Part shown: piece by piece, positions 1-7,238 of the stretch | Layout: each line of letters opens with the position of its first letter | How positions within the stretch are numbered: position 1 is the stretch's first letter | Source of the DNA: an uncultured Ignavibacteria bacterium | GTDB lineage: Bacteria; Bacteroidota; Ignavibacteria; Ignavibacteriales; Melioribacteraceae | NCBI GenBank assembly: GCA_937930275.1 | Contig: CALGLM010000487.1 | Span: 1 to 17,524 of the forward strand | Length of the DNA stretch: 17,524 bases | Reading direction: 5' to 3' | Position numbers and translations under genes: made by a program | The notes under the pieces: model-generated | The model's database searches: none | Seen by the model: only the letters and a program-made list of their open reading frames with translations | Told to the model about the DNA's origin: nothing

Positions 1-182
1 TACTTGACCCACATAATTTGAAAGATGATTATGAAGCTAAAATGAAAGCTTTTGAAACCGAATTGATAAACGAAGCTTTAAAACAGACAAACGGAAATCA
101 AAGCGCAGCAGCTCGTTTATTAAGCATTTCGGAAAGACATTTACGCTCTCGTTTAGAAAGATTAGGGTTAAAAAATAGATAA
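1..182 (+). CDS. Sigma-54-dependent response regulator, C-terminal fragment (Fis-type HTH)
   Basis: This is the last 59 codons of a gene that begins before the window; the reading frame starts at base 3 and stops with TAA at 180-182. The fragment ends in a Fis-type helix-turn-helix (HTH_8) of the kind that closes NtrC-family enhancer-binding proteins: an Asn-Gly-Asn turn followed by QSAAARLLSISERHLRSRL and a short basic tail. The preceding segment, rich in Glu and Lys with a FETELINEAL helix, matches the first helix of that domain. Such proteins bind upstream activating sequences and drive sigma-54 RNA polymerase through an AAA+ domain, which lies outside this window. Whether it has a receiver domain cannot be seen. 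A CRP-type palindrome begins three bases after its stop codon. Confidence 0.82.
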   Translation, partial: LDPHNLKDDYEAKMKAFETELINEALKQTNGNQSAAARLLSISERHLRSRLERLGLKNR

Positions 183-184
183 CT

Positions 185-202
185 TTGTGATTTATCTCAC
201 AA
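185..202. promoter_or_regulatory. CRP/FNR-family operator candidate (TTGTGA-N6-TCACAA)
   Basis: A perfect inverted repeat, TTGTGA, six bases, TCACAA, lies between the upstream regulator's stop codon and the 168-residue gene. It has the spacing and core (TGTGA-N6-TCACA) of the enterobacterial CRP consensus. If transcription starts near 265, as the promoter at 230-258 suggests, the site is centred near -71.5. That is on the helical face used by class I activators. The 6-bp arms could also form a weak hairpin, but there is little GC and no immediate T-run. Protein identity is inference only. Confidence 0.5.
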
Positions 203-229
203 TATTAAAAATATTTATTTCTTCCCCAC

Positions 230-258
230 TTGCTAATTGAATAAAAAAGTATTACAAT
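230..258 (+). promoter_or_regulatory. Sigma-70-like promoter for the 168-residue gene
   Basis: TTGCTA at 230-235 and TACAAT at 253-258 are separated by 17 bases, giving a housekeeping-type -35/-10 pair about 26 bases before the ATG at 285. In such AT-rich DNA chance matches are common, and FCB-group promoters can depart from this pattern, so support is moderate. The palindrome at 185-202 upstream adds some weight. Confidence 0.4.
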
Positions 259-284
259 TACACCAAAGAAATTGAGTTAAAAAA

Positions 285-791
285 ATGACAATTAATCCGA
301 TAACAGGAATAACGGCTTATGTACCGACCCCCGTAAAAAGCGTCGATTTTGACGATGGGATCGGCGTTGCCCAGGTTCCTATTCAATCGGTTACTTCTCA
401 AACAATTTCTAAACCCGATACCAACGAACTTAATACAAAAGTTGAGAACTCATCGGAACTTTTAACAGAAGTCGGCAGACAATACTCTTATAAATCACCT
501 ATATCGCGACTTAAAGAAAGCGTTAATCAATCACAAAAATCAAACGCAGAAAAAACGGATTCTGTTAATTCTGATTTTGAATCGGAATTAAACATTGAAG
601 AGAGTAGCTATTCGATTAGAGAAGTTTTAGACAAAAAAGTAAACAAAGGTTATTTTATTACTTTACCTCAAGAACATTTAGTTAGATACGGTGAAAAAAA
701 TAAAATTGATGACGCTACTTTTACTATTAAATCAACTTACAACCCTAATTTGGTAACCAGAAACGGCGGTTTAGTTAACTTAACTTTCTAA
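285..791 (+). CDS. Hypothetical protein, 168 residues
   Basis: I do not recognise this protein. It starts at ATG 285 with only a weak A-rich ribosome-binding region, and has no signal peptide or membrane segment. The first half (about residues 1-115) is polar and low in complexity, rich in Ser, Asn, Glu and Pro, and is probably disordered. The last 50 residues look folded: a Lys/Gly-containing segment, then GYFITLPQEHLVRYG, a TFTIKSTYNPN stretch and a Gly-Gly turn before the end. The long flexible head with a compact tail could suit an anchoring or regulatory protein, but no function can be assigned. It has its own candidate promoter and CRP-like site. Its stop codon overlaps that of the convergent gene on the other strand. 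Confidence 0.7.
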   Translation: MTINPITGITAYVPTPVKSVDFDDGIGVAQVPIQSVTSQTISKPDTNELNTKVENSSELLTEVGRQYSYKSPISRLKESVNQSQKSNAEKTDSVNSDFESELNIEESSYSIREVLDKKVNKGYFITLPQEHLVRYGEKNKIDDATFTIKSTYNPNLVTRNGGLVNLTF

Positions 792-1186
792 ATTCGTCTG
801 TCATTTCTTGTATAATAATCATCTTTTTTATAAAGTTTTGCCCCTTTAATTCTTTCGTCACCTATTTGGTTTACTATATAGTGTTTTTCAGGTTTCCCGT
901 TTACTTCCAGTACTTCGTAACCAATAATCCCCTTTTTAAGCAATGCAGAAAGCATTTTTAAAAATTCTTCCTTTTCAGCCGGATTTAAATCGTTCGTATC
1001 TAATCTATCCGGCTTACCTAAATTTAAAAAATCGTCAATTTTTTTAAAAGCTTTTCCCGAAGCCGATATTTCTAAACTATCTAATTTAGAACCGGATGAA
1101 CCGCCTAAACCAATTTTATTACTTTTTGATTGTTCGGATTGTAATATACTACTTAATAAATTTCCGGAAAGACTGACCGGCTGCAT
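788..1186 (-). CDS. Hypothetical protein, 132 residues
   Basis: I do not recognise this protein. It starts at 1186 behind an AAAGAAAGG ribosome-binding sequence seven bases from the ATG. Residues 1-45 are Ser/Gly-rich and probably flexible; an LDSLEISASGKAF segment resembles the linker before helices seen in small regulatory or flagellum-associated proteins, but the likeness is too weak to name it. Residues 55-90 hold an NPAEKEEFLKMLSALLKKG helix. This is followed by a beta-rich tail (GYEVLEVNGKPEKHYIV) and a basic, Tyr/Asp/Arg-rich end. There is no signal peptide or membrane segment. Its TAG stop at 788-790 shares bases with the TAA of the convergent gene, so there is no room for a terminator between them. 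The long 5' region (1187-1306) probably carries its promoter. Confidence 0.7.
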   Translation of the reverse strand: MQPVSLSGNLLSSILQSEQSKSNKIGLGGSSGSKLDSLEISASGKAFKKIDDFLNLGKPDRLDTNDLNPAEKEEFLKMLSALLKKGIIGYEVLEVNGKPEKHYIVNQIGDERIKGAKLYKKDDYYTRNDRRI

Positions 1187-1271
1187 ATAAAAACCTTTCT
1201 TTTATTATTTATTATCGAAAAAAAGAAAAAATTATTTAGTAACCATTTATTAAATCTTTACCATACAAATT

Positions 1272-1299
1272 TAATATATCATTTATTTAAGATATATTA
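1272..1299. repeat. AT-rich inverted repeat, 9-bp arms
   Basis: TAATATATC at 1272-1280 and GATATATTA at 1291-1299 form perfect arms around a 10-base loop. It lies 7 bases downstream of the stop codon of the last oxidase-operon gene and upstream of the 132-residue gene, both on the minus strand. The arms are almost pure A/T and no T-run follows on the minus strand, so it would be a weak terminator. An operator role for the downstream gene is equally possible. Confidence 0.35.
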
Positions 1300-1306
1300 T
1301 CAAAAA

Positions 1307-2062
1307 TTACATGCAACAATCTGATTTTACTTCTTCCTTAACTTTTGTAGTATCTTGTATAACTTCTTTTAACTGCTCTTTCTTTTCCATTTTATTTAAG
1401 TTTGGACTGATAAAAGGAATTCCCAAATTTAGACCACGTAGTATAAAAATGACTGCCAAAATAAATGTTAAATAAGGTAGTATTTTAGCCACCTTATTTC
1501 TTAAATTTAAAGTAATAAATTTGGTAGCCATAGATGTTAAGAACATTACGGGAAACGTACCTAAACCAAACGCAAACATATTAATAAAACCGTGAACAAA
1601 ATTGCCGGCAGTAAAAGAACCGATTAATGCAACATATACCAAACCACAAGGCAATAACCCGTTAACTAATCCGAAAATAAAATAATAACCGAAAGTATCA
1701 TTAGCTTGAAAGTTTGTATAAAAATATCTCAACCATCCGGAAATAGTTTTATAAGCAAAATTGTTCGCAAAACTTGCTTTAACTTTATTAGGCAATATTA
1801 AATAAATTATTATTACAACTCCCAAAATTATGCTTGCATAAGATTGGAAACCGGCAAGCAAAAACTTGTTAGCAAATAATCCTGCAAAAGCACCCATTAA
1901 CGAATAGGTTAACACTCTACCGATATTATAAACAGTCCTTCCCCAAATAAGCGATAAAACAGAAGGCGAGTTATAAGGTAAAGCCAAAACAATAGGACCG
2001 CACATTCCTATACAGTGCAAGCTACCTATTAGCCCAATCATAAAAGGAGTAATTATATCCAT
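1307..2062 (-). CDS. TauE/SafE (DsbD_2-like) membrane protein of the cbb3 operon
   Basis: This polytopic membrane protein (251 residues, about six segments) belongs to the sulfite exporter TauE/SafE or DsbD_2-like group often found at the end of cbb3 oxidase maturation clusters. The opening GSLHCIGMCGP motif puts Cys17 and Cys21 in the first membrane helix. A second NGLLPCG motif puts Cys139 in a later one, as in CcdA/DsbD-like thiol transporters. After the last helix (to about residue 213) comes a charged Lys/Glu tail ending in Cys249-Cys250-Met, a possible metal- or thiol-binding end. Inferred role: copper or reductant handling for oxidase assembly; the family name alone does not prove sulfite export. 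It starts two bases after the ccoH stop, without a strong ribosome-binding site, which suggests translational coupling. It is the last gene of the operon. Confidence 0.8.
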   Translation of the reverse strand: MDIITPFMIGLIGSLHCIGMCGPIVLALPYNSPSVLSLIWGRTVYNIGRVLTYSLMGAFAGLFANKFLLAGFQSYASIILGVVIIIYLILPNKVKASFANNFAYKTISGWLRYFYTNFQANDTFGYYFIFGLVNGLLPCGLVYVALIGSFTAGNFVHGFINMFAFGLGTFPVMFLTSMATKFITLNLRNKVAKILPYLTFILAVIFILRGLNLGIPFISPNLNKMEKKEQLKEVIQDTTKVKEEVKSDCCM

Positions 2063-2064
2063 AT

Positions 2065-2508
2065 TTATTCAACCATTAAATTATATTCACCATAATACGT
2101 TACATTATCATAAATCCAATCTAATTTTACCCGCCATAAACCTTTTTCAATTGATTGTAATCCGATTTCTTGTTTATTTGTTTGGTCAACTCCTACAGGT
2201 AAAACAATATCTTTTTTAGAATCACTCGGTCTGTAAAGATGAATCTGTCCGCTTATGTTTTTGTAATTAAAAGCTTTCGGAAAAGTAAATGTAAGTATTT
2301 TGTTGTTAAAATACATTGTCGGCTTTTCGGGCAATAAAGCGGCTCGCTTTTCTTTATCAATCTGTTTTTGATATTCTAATTCTTTTTCATAATAATTGTC
2401 GGTTACCAAATTTAGATCCTGCTTAAACGAAAATAATACTGCCAACAATAAAAATAATACAAAAAGGACGTAAACGACCGTTATCTTTTTTCCCCATGAA
2501 AATTTCAC
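2065..2508 (-). CDS. ccoH: cbb3 oxidase maturation protein CcoH/FixH
   Basis: This 147-residue protein has the FixH layout: a short basic N-terminus (FSWGKK), one membrane helix at about residues 9-28, then a periplasmic beta-rich domain. The segment LVTDNYYEKELEYQKQID just after the helix is the family's most characteristic stretch. The tail ends with a strand-rich GLWRVKLDWIYDNVTYYGEY region typical of the fold. FixH/CcoH is needed for stable assembly of the cbb3 complex and is thought to work with the copper ATPase CcoI. Its ATG overlaps the ccoG stop by four bases, and the TauE/SafE-like gene follows two bases after its own stop. There are no cysteines, so direct copper binding by Cys is unlikely. 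Confidence 0.88.
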   Translation of the reverse strand: MKFSWGKKITVVYVLFVLFLLLAVLFSFKQDLNLVTDNYYEKELEYQKQIDKEKRAALLPEKPTMYFNNKILTFTFPKAFNYKNISGQIHLYRPSDSKKDIVLPVGVDQTNKQEIGLQSIEKGLWRVKLDWIYDNVTYYGEYNLMVE

Positions 2509-3908
2509 TTAACAACTTCCTTATTTTCTAATTTTCCTAAAAATGATGTATTTATTCTATCAATAATTTTATTATCTCTTAATACCGCAATTGAAATATT
2601 AGTATTAAGTTTTTTCAAATCATTTCTATCTAAAATAACTAAAAATTTAGCTTCCGCAAGTTCTTGCGGCTTAACATGTAAATCTCTCCCTACTATTTTA
2701 ATTTCTCCTTTAATGCCCACCAATTTCAATTTAACGTCAAAACCTTTAAATGTTTTATTAATTACTTTAACATCATATATATTACTAATTTTATTATACG
2801 GTTGTTCTTGATATAAAAGTCCCGGTGTACGTAATATTGAAAGTTCAACTTCTGTTCTATTAATTAATAGAGCGGTTATTACACTAATTAATAAAACCAA
2901 TACCAGCGTATAAGCTATTGAGCGGAATGAAAGTAAATTTCTTTTCCCCGTAATTATTTCATTTTTTGAAGCATATCTAATTAATCCCTTAGAAAATCCG
3001 ACTTTATCCATAACCGTATCGCATGCATCAATACACGCCGTACAGTTAACACACTCAAGCTGAGTTCCGTTTCTTATATCAATACCTGTAGGACAAACAT
3101 CCACGCACATTCCGCAATCAATACAATCACCGTTTTTACGCTCTTCTCCTTTTTTAATTTTTCCCCTCACTTCTCCGCGTTTAAAATCATAGGCAATAAC
3201 AACACTATTTTGGTCAAGCATCACTCCTTGAAGTCTTCCGTAAGGGCAAACCATTGTACACGCATGTTCCCTAAACCTGGAAAAAACGAAATAGAACACT
3301 CCCGAAAAAATAATCATAATTAATAAGCCGCCTGAATGCTTACTTATAGGATCGGTAATTATTTTTAACAGAGCATCCATTCCGATAATATATGCTAAAA
3401 AGAAATTCGATATTATAAATGAGAGGATATAAAAAATAATATGTTTACTCCCCTTTTTTAATATCTTTTTCTTATCCCAAGGTGCGGAATCAAGTTGTTT
3501 TTGCTTTAACCAATCACCTTCAATTAAATATTCAATTTTTCTAAATACCATTTCCATAAAAATAGTTTGGGGACAAATCCAGCCGCAAAAAATACGTCCG
3601 TACACTACCGTAAAAAGGAATATGGAAACAATAATTGCAATCATTGCCAGACCAAACAGATGGAAATCATGCGGACCAAACGGAATCCCGAAAATAACAA
3701 AATGCCTTTCCAAAAAATTGAGCATTATAAAGGGGTGACCGTTAATTTTAACGAACGGAGCTCCGAATAGAAATGTGAGCAAAAGAATTGAAACAAAAGT
3801 ACGTGCTTTATAAAATTTGCCCGAAGGCTTTTTAGGATAAATCCACTTCCGCTTCCCTTCTTCGGTTATTGTTGCTAAACTATCTCTAAACTTTTCTTTG
3901 TTTTCCAT
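2505..3908 (-). CDS. ccoG: cbb3 oxidase accessory protein CcoG (RdxA/FixG ferredoxin-like)
   Basis: CcoG is a membrane-bound iron-sulfur protein reported to reduce Cu(II) to Cu(I) for cbb3 oxidase assembly. The 467 residues show an early membrane helix (about 37-53), another near 84-104 followed by the FCGWICPQ motif, and a further Cys pair in the HACTMVCPYGR motif. Two [4Fe-4S] cluster motifs follow: Cys262, 265, 268 and 272-Pro, then Cys286, 289, 292 and 296. A further membrane helix lies at about 330-350, before an Ig-like periplasmic C-terminal domain. This is the complete family architecture and normal length. The second cluster motif ends Cys-Asp rather than the usual Cys-Pro. The start lies two bases after the ccoP stop, and its end overlaps the ccoH start by four. 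Confidence 0.93.
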   Translation of the reverse strand: MENKEKFRDSLATITEEGKRKWIYPKKPSGKFYKARTFVSILLLTFLFGAPFVKINGHPFIMLNFLERHFVIFGIPFGPHDFHLFGLAMIAIIVSIFLFTVVYGRIFCGWICPQTIFMEMVFRKIEYLIEGDWLKQKQLDSAPWDKKKILKKGSKHIIFYILSFIISNFFLAYIIGMDALLKIITDPISKHSGGLLIMIIFSGVFYFVFSRFREHACTMVCPYGRLQGVMLDQNSVVIAYDFKRGEVRGKIKKGEERKNGDCIDCGMCVDVCPTGIDIRNGTQLECVNCTACIDACDTVMDKVGFSKGLIRYASKNEIITGKRNLLSFRSIAYTLVLVLLISVITALLINRTEVELSILRTPGLLYQEQPYNKISNIYDVKVINKTFKGFDVKLKLVGIKGEIKIVGRDLHVKPQELAEAKFLVILDRNDLKKLNTNISIAVLRDNKIIDRINTSFLGKLENKEVVK

Positions 3909-3910
3909 AG

Positions 3911-4735
3911 TTAAATATTTGTTTGTAAGCTATCCGATTGAATGTATTTATTTCCTTCCGGGGGTTTACCGTTAGCCGGCTTAGTACCGTGAAGCGATAA
4001 AACAAAACTTGCCACTGCTTGAATTTGTGTAGGACTTAGCTGAGTTTGCCAGGAAATCATTCCCTTAGCCGGAACACCGTTTTTAATAACCGTAAACACG
4101 TTTTTAATTCCGCCTCCGTTTATCCAATAATCGTCTGTTAAGTTTGGACCGACTATTCCGCCTCCGTCATTACCGTGACAGGAAACGCAATTTTTAACAA
4201 AAATGGCTTTACCTTCATCTAAGCTTGCGACATCTGTTTTAGCAGTAACCGTTTCTTCATTTAAGAAAACACCGGTCTTTACAAGAATATTTCTCTCGGT
4301 TTCGGCCGCTTTAATTTCAGACATATATTCTTCTTCTTGAATATTTCCGCTTCCCAAAACGTGATAATTAATTAAATAAATTATTCCGAATATTATTGTC
4401 CCGTAAAAAAGCACGTTAAACCATGGAGGTACTCTATTATCAAGTTCCTTAATTCCGTCATAATCATGGTCTAACAATAAATCTTTTTCCTTTTCAATTG
4501 GCACAAGATTTAAAAAGTAGTCTTTAAACATAATTAAAGGCTTTAATAACCAATCCCCTTTGTTATCGTTTTTTTCGCTATAAACAATTGTAAGCCAAAA
4601 AACAAGTATTGTTAAAAGAACTGTAAACCATACCATAAATTTGGTAACGGCGGCCATGGTTTCTTCGTTCGCCGCAAATATATCAGACTGCAATAATCCA
4701 AATAATAACGCTGTTAATAATATATTTTTCTTCAT
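3911..4735 (-). CDS. ccoP: cbb3 oxidase subunit CcoP, monohaem form
   Basis: CcoP carries electrons from soluble or membrane cytochromes towards CcoO and CcoN. The 274 residues begin with a probable signal-like hydrophobic segment (1-21), followed by a membrane helix at about 30-52 and a second at about 105-127. The CcoP N-terminal motif, with a VPPWFNVLFYGTIIFG stretch, is clear at 102-117. A single class I cytochrome c domain follows, with CVSCH at 183-187 and Met226 in GMISW as the probable axial ligand. Canonical proteobacterial CcoP has two CXXCH sites in this part; here only one is present and the chain is accordingly short. This fits the single-haem type seen in Bacteroidota. Its start overlaps the ccoQ stop by four bases. 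Confidence 0.92.
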   Translation of the reverse strand: MKKNILLTALLFGLLQSDIFAANEETMAAVTKFMVWFTVLLTILVFWLTIVYSEKNDNKGDWLLKPLIMFKDYFLNLVPIEKEKDLLLDHDYDGIKELDNRVPPWFNVLFYGTIIFGIIYLINYHVLGSGNIQEEEYMSEIKAAETERNILVKTGVFLNEETVTAKTDVASLDEGKAIFVKNCVSCHGNDGGGIVGPNLTDDYWINGGGIKNVFTVIKNGVPAKGMISWQTQLSPTQIQAVASFVLSLHGTKPANGKPPEGNKYIQSDSLQTNI

Positions 4736-4926
4736 AGTCTATTCTCGTTTTTAATGGATTTAATTTCATTTTCATCAAACGGAATTTGTCCTAACTGTTC
4801 AAAGTAGCTTTTTTTTGTTGTAATAACCCAAGCTAATACAAATATAAAAACCAAAAAGAACAAAATAAAGGCAGCTATTGCAAATCCCGAAATATCTTGG
4901 ATATTAGATAAATATTTTGAAAACAT
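4732..4926 (-). CDS. ccoQ: cbb3 oxidase small subunit CcoQ-like
   Basis: This 64-residue single-span protein lies between ccoNO and ccoP, the usual place for ccoQ. A hydrophobic helix at about residues 14-36 is followed by Lys-Lys-Ser-Tyr-Phe and an acidic tail with IPFDENE. Many CcoQ-like proteins carry a similar short cytoplasmic tail after the helix. CcoQ is not catalytic; it stabilises or modulates the complex. The ribosome-binding sequence AAAGGTG overlaps the ccoNO stop codon, and the ATG sits nine bases beyond that stop. Its TGA overlaps the ccoP ATG. Identification rests on size, topology and position more than on sequence, because the family is poorly conserved. Confidence 0.78.
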   Translation of the reverse strand: MFSKYLSNIQDISGFAIAAFILFFLVFIFVLAWVITTKKSYFEQLGQIPFDENEIKSIKNENRL

Positions 4927-4935
4927 TATTCACCT

Positions 4936-7050
4936 TTATTTGTTTGTTTTAATATCTGTTCCTAATCTTTGTAAGTATGCTATTAAAGCAATAATTTCTT
5001 TATCCGGTTCAATAACCGCACCGTTTTTTGCCAAATCTTCAACAATTAAATTTGCCTGCGCCATCAGTTCGTCATTCGCAATTGATTCATACCCTTTTTT
5101 GTAAGGGACACCCAATTTTCTTAATACCGAAATTTTATCGCCGGTTGTACTAATATCCAACTTTGACGTATATAACCAAGGATAATATGGCATAATAGAA
5201 CCCGGTGACATAGATGACGGATTTTCCATATGTAAAAAGTGCCATAAGTTACTATATTTTCCTCCTTCTCTGTGCAAATCGGGTCCGGTACGTTTACTTC
5301 CCCATAAAAAAGGATGATCGTAAACATATTCGCCGGCTTTAGAGTATTCGCCGTATCTTTCTGTCTCGCTTCTAAACGGTCTAACTAACTGACTATGACA
5401 GCTTACACACCCTTCTCTTATATAAATATCTCTGCCTTGCAGCTCTAAAGGAGAATACGGTTTAACACTTGAAATTGTAGGGATATTGGATTTAACCAAA
5501 AAAGTAGGAATAAACTCGACAATACCGCCTATTAAAACAGCAATTGTTGCCAAAATAGTAAACTGAACGGGACGTTTTTCCAACCATCTGTGTATAGTTC
5601 CAAATTTTATCTTCTCTTCGGTATCTTTATACGGAACGGCTTCAGCTTCTTCATTTTTAACAAACTTGCCTTGTTTAGCGGTCATTAATAAGTTATATAC
5701 CATCATTATAACACCTGCATAATATAACAAACCGCCAATTGCTCTAAGTACATACATCGGAACAATCTGTAAAACTGTTTCTAAAAAATTAGGATATTGT
5801 AAAACACCGAGAGGTGAAAATTGCTTCCACATCAAAGTTTGGGTTAATGCACCCCAATAAAGAGATGATGCATATATTACTATTCCTAATGTACCATGCC
5901 AAAAATGAACTGTTGCCAATTTTTTGGAATATAGTTCTGTATTATAAAGCTTTGGAACCATCCAATATAGCATACCAAATGTTAAAAATCCGTTCCAACC
6001 TAAAGCACCTATATGAACATGAGAAATAATCCAATCCGTAAAATGCATTAAAGCATTTACATTTTTTAATGATAACATAGGACCTTCAAAAGTTGACATA
6101 CCGTAAGCCGTAACGGCAACAACCATAAATTTTAATACGGGCTCGTCTCTTACTCTATCCCAAGCTCCCCTTAATGTTAGTAAACCGTTTAACATTCCTC
6201 CCCAAGAAGGAGCAATTAACATGATTGAAAAAACAGTACCTAACGACTGTGCCCAGTTTGGAAGAGCAGAATATAATAAATGATGAGGACCTGCCCATAT
6301 GTAAATAAAGATTAAAGCCCAAAAGTGTAAAATAGAAAGCCTATAAGAATAAACCGGTCTGCCTGCAGCTTTTGGTAAGTAGTAGTACATTAAACCTAAG
6401 TAAGGTGTTGTTAAAAAGAAAGCTACCGCATTATGCCCGTACCACCATTGTACCAACGCATCTTGCACACCTGCATAAATTGAATAACTTTTAAATAAAG
6501 TAACCGGTAGTTCAAACGAGTTTACAACATGCAGTACTGCTACGGTAACAAATGTTGCAATATAAAACCACACTGCAACATACATATGTTTTTCTCTTCT
6601 TTTGGCTATAGTTCCAAGCATATTAATACCAAAAATTACCCAAATAACCGTAATTGCAATATCAATAGGCCATTCAAGTTCAGCATATTCCTTACTTGTA
6701 GTTAATCCTAAAGGCAAGGTAATTGCTGCCGAAACAATTATTAACTGCCAACCCCAAAAATGAATTTGACTTAGTAAATCACTAAACATTCTTGCTTTAA
6801 GTACGCGCTGCATACTGTAATAAACTCCCGCAAAAATTGCATTTCCCACAAAAGCAAATATAACGGCGTTTGTGTGTAAAGGGCGAATTCTTCCAAAAGT
6901 TAAGAATGAAATTTTTAAATTTAGTTCAGGTATAAAAATTTGAAATGCTATTATTAAACCGACAAGCATTCCAACTAAACCCCAAACAACAGTCGCAATT
7001 GAAAATTGTTTAACTATCTGATTATCGTAGCTAAATTTTTCTGCTATCAT
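4936..7050 (-). CDS. ccoNO: Fused cbb3 oxidase subunits CcoN-CcoO
   Basis: This is the catalytic core of the high-affinity haem-copper oxidase, as one 704-residue chain. Residues 1 to about 470 are CcoN, with about twelve membrane helices. The metal ligands are visible: His59 (low-spin haem b), His206 and His256-His257 (CuB), and His344 and His346 in the HVHIGALGWNG motif (haems b3 and b). Tyr316 in the YGMSTFEGP motif is the probable His-Tyr cross-link residue of this oxidase class. Residues from about 490 are CcoO: a membrane anchor near 498-520, CVSCH at 548-552 for haem c, and Met620 in a SIMPYYPWL motif as axial ligand. The fusion is common in Bacteroidota. An AGGAG sequence (7057-7061) lies six bases before the ATG. 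Confidence 0.96.
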   Translation of the reverse strand: MIAEKFSYDNQIVKQFSIATVVWGLVGMLVGLIIAFQIFIPELNLKISFLTFGRIRPLHTNAVIFAFVGNAIFAGVYYSMQRVLKARMFSDLLSQIHFWGWQLIIVSAAITLPLGLTTSKEYAELEWPIDIAITVIWVIFGINMLGTIAKRREKHMYVAVWFYIATFVTVAVLHVVNSFELPVTLFKSYSIYAGVQDALVQWWYGHNAVAFFLTTPYLGLMYYYLPKAAGRPVYSYRLSILHFWALIFIYIWAGPHHLLYSALPNWAQSLGTVFSIMLIAPSWGGMLNGLLTLRGAWDRVRDEPVLKFMVVAVTAYGMSTFEGPMLSLKNVNALMHFTDWIISHVHIGALGWNGFLTFGMLYWMVPKLYNTELYSKKLATVHFWHGTLGIVIYASSLYWGALTQTLMWKQFSPLGVLQYPNFLETVLQIVPMYVLRAIGGLLYYAGVIMMVYNLLMTAKQGKFVKNEEAEAVPYKDTEEKIKFGTIHRWLEKRPVQFTILATIAVLIGGIVEFIPTFLVKSNIPTISSVKPYSPLELQGRDIYIREGCVSCHSQLVRPFRSETERYGEYSKAGEYVYDHPFLWGSKRTGPDLHREGGKYSNLWHFLHMENPSSMSPGSIMPYYPWLYTSKLDISTTGDKISVLRKLGVPYKKGYESIANDELMAQANLIVEDLAKNGAVIEPDKEIIALIAYLQRLGTDIKTNK

Positions 7051-7064
7051 CAGCGGCTCCTAAT

Positions 7065-7238
7065 TTATAAAGTATTTTTATTTTCTTTTTTATTGTTCTT
7101 TAAGTCATCAAACAAAATGCGTACGGAAGGAGTATATTTATCGTCATATTGACCGCTTTTTACAGCCCAAATAAATGCTCCTAAAAAAATTAATGCTACC
7201 AGAAGGCTAAAAGCTAAAAGTATTAATATAACGGACAT
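7065..7238 (-). CDS. ccoS: cbb3 oxidase maturation protein CcoS
   Basis: This small gene encodes 57 residues, short enough to be missed by length-filtered gene callers. It reads MSVILILLAFSLLVALIF at the start, a single membrane helix at about residues 3-24, then WAVKSGQYDD, the CcoS signature in which a Gly-Gln-Phe/Tyr-Asp-Asp motif follows the helix. A Lys/Asn-rich cytoplasmic tail ends at the TAA of 7065-7067. CcoS is needed for maturation of the cbb3 catalytic subunit, with a proposed role in haem b and CuB incorporation. Its ATG overlaps the ccoI stop by one base (TAATG), and ccoNO begins 14 bases after its end. This arrangement (ccoI, ccoS, ccoNO) matches known clusters. Confidence 0.92.
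   Translation of the reverse strand: MSVILILLAFSLLVALIFLGAFIWAVKSGQYDDKYTPSVRILFDDLKNNKKENKNTL

Noticed and set aside
5121..5327. A 68-residue frame in another phase inside ccoNO
   Set aside because: It lies wholly within the strongly conserved CcoO part and has no features of its own; it is a shadow of the real gene.
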